A stretch of DNA of 55,719 nucleotides from Chitinophagaceae bacterium (lineage in GTDB: Bacteria; Bacteroidota; Bacteroidia; Chitinophagales; Chitinophagaceae). Below, piece after piece: positions 17,378 to 26,200 of this stretch. The position numbers and the translations under genes are program-made. Numbering within the stretch: the stretch's first letter is position 1; each line of letters starts with the position of its first letter. The notes below the pieces were generated by a model, which was not told where the DNA came from, did no database searches, and saw only the letters and a list, made by a program, of their open reading frames with translations. Where the stretch lies: positions 1 to 55,719 of the forward strand of contig CANCSS010000013.1 of assembly GCA_947380905.1 (NCBI GenBank), written 5' to 3'.

Positions 17378-19150
17378 TTATTTATTGTAAAAGTGCCAAC
17401 TGGTTTGAAAATCTCTGGTAATTGGCTGATTGGTTAAAATGGCTCTTAGCATTTCAATAGGCATCCTATTTTCTCTTAATATAGCGTCATGGTATTGCTT
17501 TAATGTCATTTTCTTGGAATCTACCAACTCCTTCTTCAATGCATAAAATTGCAATCCACCCATCATATAAGCGAGTTGATACAATGGCCCATAATTGGTA
17601 GTAAATGATCTTCTAACTTCGCCCTCCGCATTGGCTCTTTCATGACCTACACGATCCACCAAATAGTCGATACATTGTTGTGGGGTCCATTTGCCTAAAT
17701 GATAATTAAGCGAGAACATAATTCTTGCACAACGATGCATGCGCCAAAATAGCATCCCTACCCTTTGTTCTGGGGTTTGTGGAAACTTCATATCCCACAA
17801 TAATAATTCCCAATACAAGGAATTTCCTTCATTCCAAAAGGGTGTTGGAAAATTACGGTAAGGCTTATACCTATTTGACATGAACCCTTGTAAATGATGC
17901 CCAGCAATGAGCTCATGATGAACAGTTGCACGAGAAAAATCTGGATTGTTGCCTCTCATGCTCATCATTTTTTCTTCATAATCCATGGTATTGGTCGGAT
18001 AAGAAATCAATAATGTTTCACCTCCTAAAAAGAAGGGACTTACCAATTGTCTTTCGGGTGACATCATGTACATATTCCAAGTCTCTTCTGCAATAGGTGG
18101 GATAGTCACTAAATCGTGTTTTTTCAAGAAATCAACAGATTGATTGTACAAATCAAACATCGCTTCGGGTTGCTTCCCTGGAGCGACATAGGAATTCTTT
18201 AATTTTTCTTGAGCTGCTTTCCAATTGTCACCAAATCCCATCTCACGGGTTGCTTTTAATAACTCTGCATCACACCAAGCAAATTCTTTATTGGCAATCT
18301 CAACCAATTCTTCGGGCGTATAGGGGATAAACTCCAGTTTTAATTGTCGAATCAATTCATCGCGACCAATAGGTCTTCCAATAATACCACTTCCATCGTC
18401 TTTTTGATAAGACACCAATTTGCCTTTTTTCCTAATAGCCACTGCATAGATGTTTAATAAACTATCTGTTACGCTATAGGTTTTAGGTACCCACCAAGTA
18501 AACAAAGGATCGTATCCATTGTAAAAATTATAATAATTTTTCAAAACACTTTGCAAACTCTTAATGGATGTACTTGCATAATCTGCTAAAGTAGATTCAA
18601 TACTATCTGCTCTTTTTAAATCTTTAATCGACTTTGTAATATCTTTATTGATGTCATTTAATTCTTTAGCTACCTCTTGACCCACTACTGCCAAGCCACG
18701 ACGACGGGGTTTTTCTAAGGCTACAATGCGATTGGAAAAAGGCAAGAATTTGGAAATTTGATCATACTTCGCTTGCTCTTCTTTTAGTTGATACGATTGG
18801 TCCTCTAAATTTCTTTTAAAAAGTACATAATCCACTTTACCATTAATTTCCATAGACGCAAAGTCTAATTTTGAAATTTGTTGTTGATAATCTGCGATCA
18901 AGGTTAATAAACGCTGACGACGCTCGGGTGAATTATAGGCATAATTCGCATCTTGTCTTGTGCTTGAAGAATAAAAACGAATAATGCTTCCTTTGTCTGC
19001 TTCATACTGAATCATTACATCTGCCATTTCACTGGTTTGCTTATACAAACTAGTTTTGTTTTGCTGCGCCGATGACTTAGATACAGGAAACAATTGTATT
19101 CCTACAAGAAAAATAAAAACTAATTTTTTCATCCATTTAAAATGATTCAT
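17378..19150 (-). CDS. Exported DUF885 family protein (probable metallopeptidase)
   Basis: A 590-residue protein with a signal peptide (cleavage near residue 28, Ser-Ser-Ala before Gln). It belongs to the DUF885 group: mainly helical, with the motif H-H-E-L-I-A-G-H-H-L-Q starting at His411. The family usually has H-E-x-x-P-G-H-H; here Ala replaces Pro. A downstream W-N-E-G-N-S-L-Y-W-E-L segment supplies the expected third acidic ligand. DUF885 proteins are thought to be zinc peptidases. It sits 59 bases after the SMP-30 gene on the same strand but belongs by type with the exported peptidases to its left. A start at Met7 is also possible. Confidence 0.85.
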   Translation of the reverse strand: MNHFKWMKKLVFIFLVGIQLFPVSKSSAQQNKTSLYKQTSEMADVMIQYEADKGSIIRFYSSSTRQDANYAYNSPERRQRLLTLIADYQQQISKLDFASMEINGKVDYVLFKRNLEDQSYQLKEEQAKYDQISKFLPFSNRIVALEKPRRRGLAVVGQEVAKELNDINKDITKSIKDLKRADSIESTLADYASTSIKSLQSVLKNYYNFYNGYDPLFTWWVPKTYSVTDSLLNIYAVAIRKKGKLVSYQKDDGSGIIGRPIGRDELIRQLKLEFIPYTPEELVEIANKEFAWCDAELLKATREMGFGDNWKAAQEKLKNSYVAPGKQPEAMFDLYNQSVDFLKKHDLVTIPPIAEETWNMYMMSPERQLVSPFFLGGETLLISYPTNTMDYEEKMMSMRGNNPDFSRATVHHELIAGHHLQGFMSNRYKPYRNFPTPFWNEGNSLYWELLLWDMKFPQTPEQRVGMLFWRMHRCARIMFSLNYHLGKWTPQQCIDYLVDRVGHERANAEGEVRRSFTTNYGPLYQLAYMMGGLQFYALKKELVDSKKMTLKQYHDAILRENRMPIEMLRAILTNQPITRDFQTSWHFYNK

Positions 19151-19209
19151 AAAGGGTAATTTTATATAGTAAAATAATCAAAATAGTTACAAGGATAAAT
19201 TTTTTGTGA

Positions 19210-20121
19210 CTAATGGTTAAAATTAAATTCATAGGCTGGCAAGCCTTGATAGCCACAATTGGGAACCACAAAAAGAGCGCCAGCTAAGGGTTGTTGCGCC
19301 AATTCCTGCTCACTTAATCCCACCCTAGCCGAACTGATGTACAAGTCGGTTAATTGTGGCCCGCCAAAAGTGCAGGAAGTGATCTTGGCTACGGGTAATT
19401 TTATGGAGGCTAATTTTTCACCAGTGGCTGGATTCCATCTCGACACCTGCCATCCTCCCCAATGCGCCACCCATAACATGCCTTCCGTATCAATGGTCAT
19501 GCCATCCGGGAATCCCTCTGTTGATTGTATAGCTACTGCCACCCTCTTATTTTTAATTTCACCGTTAGCTATATCATAATCATAGGCCACAATTTGGAAT
19601 GTGGGTGTATCTATAAAATAAAAAGTTTTATGATCCCTACTCCAAGCCATCCCATTGGATATGGTGGTATTTGAGATTACTTTTTTAGCTGCAATTTTTT
19701 GGGTGGTGGTATTTTGTTCCATCACATATACACTACCAAGTTCTTTTTCTTCGGTGAGCGACATAGTACCTGCCCAAAATCTTCCTGCAGGATCACATTT
19801 GCCATCATTGAATCGATTATTGGGCAATGTTAGTTCTGGATCAATAATAAGCTCTTTATTTCCGGTTTGAATGTCTACCCAATAAATACCCTCTTTAAGT
19901 GCAGCAATTATTTTATTAGAATTGCTCCATGCAAAACTGCCTATCAGCTGGCCTAATGTTAACGTATTTTGCTCCTTACTTTCAGGATGATGACTGTGCA
20001 ATCGACCATTTAAAATATCTACCCAATAAATTTTACTGGTTTTTTTATCCCACAACGGACCTTCTCCTAATAAAGAAATGACTGTACCTACTACTTCAAA
20101 ATTTTGTAATGGTGTTTTCAT
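19210..20121 (-). CDS. SMP-30/gluconolactonase-like sugar lactonase
   Basis: A 303-residue cytosolic six-bladed beta-propeller of the SMP-30/gluconolactonase/LRE family. Visible family motifs: L-G-E-G-P-L-W-D near residue 18 (metal Glu), R-F-N-D-G-K-C-D-P-A-G-R-F-W-A-G-T-M near 105, S-N-G-M-A-W-S near 155 and F-P-D-G-M-T-I-D-T-E-G near 205. These enzymes hydrolyse sugar-1,4- or 1,5-lactones to the acid using a divalent metal. It lies 20 bases after the SDR gene, which itself follows the dehydratase, giving the order of a non-phosphorylating sugar oxidation route. The sugar cannot be named from sequence. Confidence 0.88.
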   Translation of the reverse strand: MKTPLQNFEVVGTVISLLGEGPLWDKKTSKIYWVDILNGRLHSHHPESKEQNTLTLGQLIGSFAWSNSNKIIAALKEGIYWVDIQTGNKELIIDPELTLPNNRFNDGKCDPAGRFWAGTMSLTEEKELGSVYVMEQNTTTQKIAAKKVISNTTISNGMAWSRDHKTFYFIDTPTFQIVAYDYDIANGEIKNKRVAVAIQSTEGFPDGMTIDTEGMLWVAHWGGWQVSRWNPATGEKLASIKLPVAKITSCTFGGPQLTDLYISSARVGLSEQELAQQPLAGALFVVPNCGYQGLPAYEFNFNH

Positions 20122-20141
20122 TAATAGTAGGAACTTTTAAT

Positions 20142-20903
20142 TTAATAGGGCGTTGGACTCATACTGGTCCAGCCTCCATCAATGATTAAGGTTTGCCCTG
20201 TAATATGCTTTGCTTTATCAGATACTAAAAATAAAGCCGCATTGGCAATGTCTGAAACATGAGCAGGACGGCCCATAGGCGTTATGCTATTCCATACTTC
20301 TGTGTAAGCAGGATCGGCTAAAGTGCGCTCCGTTAAAGTAGCACCTGGCGCAATGGCATTTACATTTATTTTATATTGAGATACTTCAATCACTAAATTT
20401 TTAGCCAACATTTCTATAGCTGCCTTACTCATGCCATAGGCTGCCAATTCTTTGTGCGCTTGATGCCCTGTCACCGAGGAAGTAAACAATATAGTTCCTC
20501 CATGGGCTTGTTGTTTCATTTGATTAGACGCCGCTTGCGCTAAAAAGAAAGTACCTCCTAAATTTACTTGCATCACTTTAAAAAAAGATTCAGGTGTATA
20601 ATTAAAAAAGTCACCGTACAAGGTAATACCTGCATTGGCAATCACAATGTCTAATTTACCAAATTTTGCCACTGCTGTATCCACCATTTGTTGAATAAAA
20701 TGAAAATTACTACAGTCACCTCCCATAGCAATGCATTGCCCTTTTGTTTTTTCATTAATTTGATGGGCCGCATGATCAGCCAATTCAATATCTATGTCAT
20801 TTAAAATTACAGTGGCTCCTTGTAGAGCAAGCTGGTCACAAATTTCAAAACCAATGCCTTTGCCCGCACCTGTTACAATGGCTACTTTACTTTCAAATTC
20901 CAT
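20142..20903 (-). CDS. SDR-family NAD(P)-dependent dehydrogenase
   Basis: A 253-residue classical short-chain dehydrogenase. It has the cofactor loop T-G-A-G-K-G-I-G (11-18), N-A-G (90-92), the catalytic Ser at 142/143 and Tyr156-x-x-x-Lys160 (Y-G-M-S-K), and the closing I-D-G-G-W. Asp36 after the second strand favours NAD over NADP. Position between a sugar-acid dehydratase and a sugar lactonase suggests it oxidises an aldose to its lactone (L-fucose, arabinose, galactose and rhamnose types are known), or a 3-deoxy acid downstream. Which one is inference. Confidence 0.9.
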   Translation of the reverse strand: MEFESKVAIVTGAGKGIGFEICDQLALQGATVILNDIDIELADHAAHQINEKTKGQCIAMGGDCSNFHFIQQMVDTAVAKFGKLDIVIANAGITLYGDFFNYTPESFFKVMQVNLGGTFFLAQAASNQMKQQAHGGTILFTSSVTGHQAHKELAAYGMSKAAIEMLAKNLVIEVSQYKINVNAIAPGATLTERTLADPAYTEVWNSITPMGRPAHVSDIANAALFLVSDKAKHITGQTLIIDGGWTSMSPTPY

Positions 20904-20936
20904 GGCCTCTATTTTAATTGGTTTTTACTATTTTAT

Positions 20937-22652
20937 TTAATGCGAATCTCTCACCACGGTACTTCCCGATCCTCCTTTTAAAAAATCCATATCAGCACCT
21001 AGATGCGCTTGCTCTACATGGTTCTGATACAAATGTACATAGCCTCTTGTTTCCATTTTTTCAGTGGGCTTCCAACTTTTTTTTCTTGCTGCTAACTCAT
21101 TTTCTGAAACTTCTAAAGTTAATTTCCTATTGGGGACATCTAAACAAATCCTATCTCCATTTTGAACCAATGCCAATGGCCCACCCACCGCCGCTTCTGG
21201 AGATACATGCAATACGACCGTTCCAAATCCAGTACCACTCATTCTTCCATCAGATATTCGAACCAAATCGGTGACCCCTTGTTCTAATAATTTTTTAGGC
21301 AAAGCCATATTCCCCACTTCTGCCATACCAGGATAACCCCTTGGACCTACATTTTTTAATACCATAATACTATTGACATCGATCTCTAATAAAGGATCTT
21401 CGATGCGTGCATGATAATCTTCTATATTTTCAAATACCACCGCTTTACCTGCATGCGTTAATAAATGAGGGCTTGCTGCAGATGGTTTTATGACTGCTCC
21501 ATTGGGTGCTAAATTTCCTGTAACCACAATTATCCCAGAATCAGGTTTAAAAGGTTTATGCATCGTGCCAATAATATTCCTATCATACACTTCTGCCTTG
21601 GCACAATTTTCTCCTATCGATTTTCCATTCACCGTCATGGCATTTTGATGCATTACCGATCCCATTTCTTTCATAATAGCAGGCATGCCTCCTGAATAAT
21701 ACAAGTCCTCTAAATAATGTTCGCCTGATGGTTGAATATTGGCTAGCAAAGGAATGCCTTGAGAGTGTGTATCAAAATCAGCTAAATTTAAATCTACGCC
21801 AATGCGACCAGCGATGGCCAACAAATGAATAACAAAATTGGTAGAACCTCCAATGGCTGCATTTACTTTTATTGCATTTTCAAAAGCGGCTCTTGTTAAA
21901 ATTTTTGATAAGGTCAAATCTTCTTTCACCATTTCTACAATTCTCCTGCCTGACAATTGCGACAATACTTTTCTTCTTGCATCTGCAGCAGGAATTGATG
22001 CATTGTTAGGAAGTGATAAACCCAATGCTTCTACCATCACTGCCATCGTTGAAGCAGTACCCATGACAGCACAATGTCCTTGTGTTCGTGCCATACAAGC
22101 TTCTGCTTCTATAAATTCTTCCTCTGTAATTTGTCCTAATTTTTGTGCTACATCAAATCGCCATACATCTGATGTGCCAATGTCCTTCCCTTTCCAATGC
22201 CCTTTTAACATGGGCCCTCCAGAAATAACCAGGGTTGGAATGTCGACACTGCAAGCCCCCATCACCAAAGAAGGGGTGGTTTTATCACATCCACACAACA
22301 ATACCACTCCGTCAATGGGATTGGCTCGTATGGATTCTTCTACATCCATGCTGGCTAAATTGCGATACAACATGGCCGTGGGTTTGATCAAAGTTTCCCC
22401 TAAAGACATCACTGGAAATTCTACAGGAAACCCTCCCGCTTCCAATACCCCTTTTTTTACCATTTCCGCCAAGTCCCTCAAATGCGCATTGCAAGGAGTT
22501 AACTCACTCCAGGTATTACAAATGCCAATGACAGGTTTGCCTTCAAACATGTCTGGCGGTATTCCTTGATTTTTCATCCAAGCACGGTAGATAAACCCAT
22601 CCTTCCCCTTGCGCCCAAACCAATTTTGGCTTCTTAAATTATTAGTTCCCAT
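20937..22652 (-). CDS. IlvD/Edd-family sugar-acid dehydratase
   Basis: A 571-residue enzyme. Cys54 (T-P-C-N), Cys122 (G-C-D-K-T) and Cys194 (G-H-C-A-V-M-G-T) have the spacing of the [2Fe-2S] ligands in L-arabinonate/xylonate dehydratases. The C-terminal swivel domain has G-R-M-S-G-T-G-F-G. The start N-W-F-G-R-K-G-K-D-G-F and the signature I-C-N-T-W-S-E-L-T-P-C-N separate it from the biosynthetic IlvD (which would show the dihydroxyacid type N-x-x-N-E) and group it with sugar-acid dehydratases. It removes water from an aldonic acid to give a 2-keto-3-deoxy acid. It is the first gene of the cluster. The aldolase or dehydrogenase for the next step is not in the window. Confidence 0.87.
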   Translation of the reverse strand: MGTNNLRSQNWFGRKGKDGFIYRAWMKNQGIPPDMFEGKPVIGICNTWSELTPCNAHLRDLAEMVKKGVLEAGGFPVEFPVMSLGETLIKPTAMLYRNLASMDVEESIRANPIDGVVLLCGCDKTTPSLVMGACSVDIPTLVISGGPMLKGHWKGKDIGTSDVWRFDVAQKLGQITEEEFIEAEACMARTQGHCAVMGTASTMAVMVEALGLSLPNNASIPAADARRKVLSQLSGRRIVEMVKEDLTLSKILTRAAFENAIKVNAAIGGSTNFVIHLLAIAGRIGVDLNLADFDTHSQGIPLLANIQPSGEHYLEDLYYSGGMPAIMKEMGSVMHQNAMTVNGKSIGENCAKAEVYDRNIIGTMHKPFKPDSGIIVVTGNLAPNGAVIKPSAASPHLLTHAGKAVVFENIEDYHARIEDPLLEIDVNSIMVLKNVGPRGYPGMAEVGNMALPKKLLEQGVTDLVRISDGRMSGTGFGTVVLHVSPEAAVGGPLALVQNGDRICLDVPNRKLTLEVSENELAARKKSWKPTEKMETRGYVHLYQNHVEQAHLGADMDFLKGGSGSTVVRDSH

Positions 22653-22680
22653 AACCCATCCTTATTTATCACAATTTAAC

Positions 22681-22715
22681 AAAAAAAACCCTTGCAAATA
22701 CATGATTTACAAGGG
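22681..22715 (-). terminator. Intrinsic terminator of the giant-protein operon
   Basis: ACCCTTG / CAAGGGT with a 15-base loop followed on the minus strand by eight Ts. It lies 39 bases after the stop of the Pro-Thr lipoprotein gene. Confidence 0.85.
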
Positions 22716-22753
22716 TCTTATCCATTAGGGGAAGCTATAATTCTTCCTATCGT

Positions 22754-23218
22754 TTATTTCTTCGCAATTTGAAAGGTCTTAGTGGCAGTATTGGTTGAAG
22801 TGGTTTTAGAAGTAACCGTTACAGTTACTGTACATAAAACACCCGATGCCAAACTGGTCACACTTAAGCCATTCGTTGTACCAGCAGTACTTGATAAACT
22901 ACTTGTAGAAACAACGCTTTGATCGGTATTCTTTTTAGTAGAAACATCAATGGTTACTCCATCTTTAGGCAAGGTGGAAGTTACATTCACATTTATAGCC
23001 TGAGTTGCTGCCAAGGCTGGTAAAATGAATGAATTGGTAGAATCTGATATTGCCTTACCATCCACCTCTATCTTAAATGTGATAGACGCTTCCGTCGGTG
23101 TCGGTGTTGGCGTAGGTGTCGGTGTTGGCGTAGGTGTAGAATCCCCTCCTTTGCTACAAGAGAAAAGAACAAAAGGAATGGCTAACAATACTAATTTAAA
23201 ATATTTCATACGATTCAT
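22754..23218 (-). CDS. Small lipoprotein with Pro-Thr repeat linker
   Basis: A 154-residue predicted lipoprotein (hydrophobic core, V-L-F-S before Cys21). After Cys comes a short Gly-Gly-Asp stretch and then a Thr-Pro repeat of about 14 residues, a flexible stalk. The rest is Thr/Ser/Val-rich and looks like one beta-sandwich domain. No family recognised. It starts 10 bases after the stop of the giant surface-protein gene on the same strand, so it is co-transcribed with it. It might hold or cap the giant protein at the surface; this is inference. The second Met (residue 4) is an alternative start. Confidence 0.75.
   Translation of the reverse strand: MNRMKYFKLVLLAIPFVLFSCSKGGDSTPTPTPTPTPTPTPTEASITFKIEVDGKAISDSTNSFILPALAATQAINVNVTSTLPKDGVTIDVSTKKNTDQSVVSTSSLSSTAGTTNGLSVTSLASGVLCTVTVTVTSKTTSTNTATKTFQIAKK
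23094..23137. repeat. 18-base tandem repeat coding the Pro-Thr stalk
   Basis: Unit GGTGTCGGTGTTGGCGTA (plus strand) stands twice at 23097-23132 with partial copies on both sides. It codes Thr-Pro pairs in the lipoprotein. Gain or loss of a unit adds or removes six residues and keeps the frame. Confidence 0.85.
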
Positions 23219-23228
23219 TTTTAATTTT

Positions 23229-26200
23229 TTATAATTTAATCATTTTAAATTGATAAGACAACTTACCATCAGCCGAAGTGACTCTGAAGATATATACCCC
23301 AGCTGACAATTCAGCGTAAGATAATCTAGATCCAGCATACACTCCTTGCTTAGAAGAAACCCTTGTTCCATTTGAAGTAGCAAAGACATCAATATTTAAT
23401 TTTTGATACCCATTGACTACGAAATCAAAGTTCAAGTAATTTATAAATGGATTTGGAGCTAACTTAATAAATTCTGTTGCACTTAAGTTAATCACATCTG
23501 TAATCAAGTAGTAATAAGCATTGCTTGCTACACTGGTACATCCATTGTCAGTCGCTTTAATGGTATAGCTACCTGGTGCAGTTGGTTTAAAGCTTGCAGC
23601 GGTTGATATCTTAGTAGTGTCTTTGTACCATTGAACACCAGTGGCAACTGAAGAAACTAATTTACCAGCCGTATCTCTTGAGATAACAGGTGCAGAAGGT
23701 GTAGGTTTAACTACCACATCTAATCTAACACGATCACTGTAACAACCAGCAACAGTATCTGCTTGCGCTACATAATAGGTGAGCGTTGTTGCAGTTGTTG
23801 TATTAAAGCTTGGTGTTGCAGTGGATGGTGTACCACCTGTTGCATTTGTACCATACCATACCAATTTAACACCTTTAGATGGAGCTGTGTAAGCAATTGT
23901 TGCGCCAGTTTGATTTTGACAAGCAGAAGCCGCAGAAATAGTAGGCACTGCTGGTTGACTTGCAACTGTAATTACGATTGGTTTAGCAATTCCGCAACCT
24001 GCTGTATCCAAAGCTTTCACATAATAGGTACCTGTAGTAGCTACTTTTGTTGGATCTGGAACTTTAACAGTGGTATTGATATCAGAATAGTAAGTGTAGC
24101 TTAATCCTGCTGCACTTCCTTTAGTAATTAAAGTATCTACCAAGTTTACCACGGATGGTAAACAAGCAACTGCACTTGCCATCACTTTTAAGCTAGGCGC
24201 CACTGGACAAGAAGTATTTATTAAGTATATCATTCTCTCCACAGACAATCCATAGACATCTGTTGCAGCAACTCTCAATTTAAGTGTATCCGCATTGTCT
24301 AATTTTCTTTTATTTACCAATAAGGTACTTCCAAGATCAAATAGATCATTGTTCTCACCACCCTTACCTGTTATAAATTTATAAGTTAATACAGGATCAA
24401 CAGCAGGTGTTGGATTATAGAATGCATTTAATGACAAGGTAAACTTAGCAGAATCTGCACTTGTTTTTGAATAGTAGAAATAAGAAGTATCCTTACCATT
24501 TACATATAATTTACTTGGAGCTTGTATCACATTGAAAGTATAAATCTTATCAAAGTATAGTCCATAATTATCTGTTACTCTTAATTTAATTCCATAAGAG
24601 GAAGCTGTAGGTAATTTTTTCAATGTCATGACAGTTGCAGAAGCATCAAGTGTGAACAAGGATGCTGTATCTGTAGCAATTGAATAAGTAAACTTAGCTG
24701 TACTATCGTTGTCTAAAGCTGTCAACACATATTTAGTACCCGTAGAATCATTTTGTTTCAAGTAGAAACTAGCATCAGTTAAAGTATTCAATAAGATGTC
24801 ATAAGGTGCATTTCTCTCCACCAATGTTCTGTTGGATGTTACTTGTATGGTTTTGGTACCAGTAAATTTAGAACCTGCATTGGATGCATCAATCGCTTGT
24901 ACAGTCCAATAATAAGTTCCTGGTTTCAACAATACTTGGTAAGAAAGGTTTTTACCCGCATTACCCATATCTGGTGTTTTTCTTACGCCTGTGGTTAAAC
25001 TTGCATTGGGATCCAATACATCTGTAGTTCCTGGCTTAGTACCAATTCCTACTGCATAAGTCAATCCAGCAGATGGTGTATTGTCATCAGCAGAAGATTT
25101 CCAGGTTAACTTAACCAAATAAGTAGCACTGTCTACTTTACTTACAATCACAGAAGAATCTATTTTAGGTGAAGATGGTGCATTGTTTAAACCATAAGTG
25201 CTTTCCACAAAGTTGGAATCGGCAACTGCAATGGTAGAATCTGCAAATCCTCTTACACTGTTACTTCTAACAATGGTTTCTGCTGTAGTGGTTAATTTTA
25301 AATCGGTAGCTAATGATTTAATAGAACCATTTGAAATAGAACCATTGATGACTGTTGCAGAAGAATCTTTAATCAAAGCAGCCAAATCACGTACGTTCTT
25401 TAATATCTTAAAGGAGTTCACTACACTTGAAGTATTATCAGTTGGATTTCTAACTTTCTCCGTTCCTACCAATACCAAGTCAAGTACTCTCTTTCCGCTA
25501 AAGTCACCCAAACTAGGTCTCATGACAGAATAATTACCAAAAGGGAATGTAGGTAATTCATTGTAATTCATGACCCCAGTTGTTTTAAGATTAGATGGAT
25601 CTGCGAGCGCCATGGCACTAAATACGCCAGTACCTGGTCTTGTTCCACTAAAAATAACGTCAGGGTAACCATCCGAATTGATATCTCCCCAAGTGGTCTG
25701 ACCTTTTTCAAAAGGTTTCACATTTGAATTGGTTTGTAAAAATTGAACCGTTTTAGCGGCAGAATCTAACCACTTACTTTGATAAATTCTAAAAATTACA
25801 CCTGCATCAGATCTTCCAGAAATGGCTAAATCTAATAGACCGTCGTTGTTGTAATCAATTAAATCTATAGTAGCGTTTCTGGCTGTCGGCAATGTAATGG
25901 TAGAACTCAATGCAAATGAAATTTTATTAGAAGTATCAGAAGTATTCAAATAAATTGATCCAACTCTCATTGCATTGTCACCATCGTCATATAAAATGGC
26001 CAAATCTGGTTTTAAATCTTTGTTTAAATCTCCGATAGCCAAGCTCACATTTGAAATAGATTTAGAAGTAAGTAATACATCTAAATTATTTACAATTGGA
26101 GCTACTTTAATGCCTAATAAACCAGATTGGGTTTTAGCTACGGTATCTTTATAGAAACCTAAAAACTTCACCTGTCCTAAACCAGATTTATCCAATCCAG

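Noticed and set aside
21838..22569. Plus-strand frame of 243 codons
   Set aside because: Antisense shadow of the sugar-acid dehydratase, whose catalytic motifs are intact on the minus strand.
22681..22715. Hairpin as a leader element of the dehydratase gene
   Set aside because: Its T run is on the minus strand after the lipoprotein gene, so it is a terminator; it lies upstream of the dehydratase only by position.
23763..24104. Plus-strand frame of 113 codons very rich in Cys
   Set aside because: It lies antisense within the giant gene. The Cys codons are just the reverse of Ala and Thr codons in Ig-like domains; no start signal or homology pattern.
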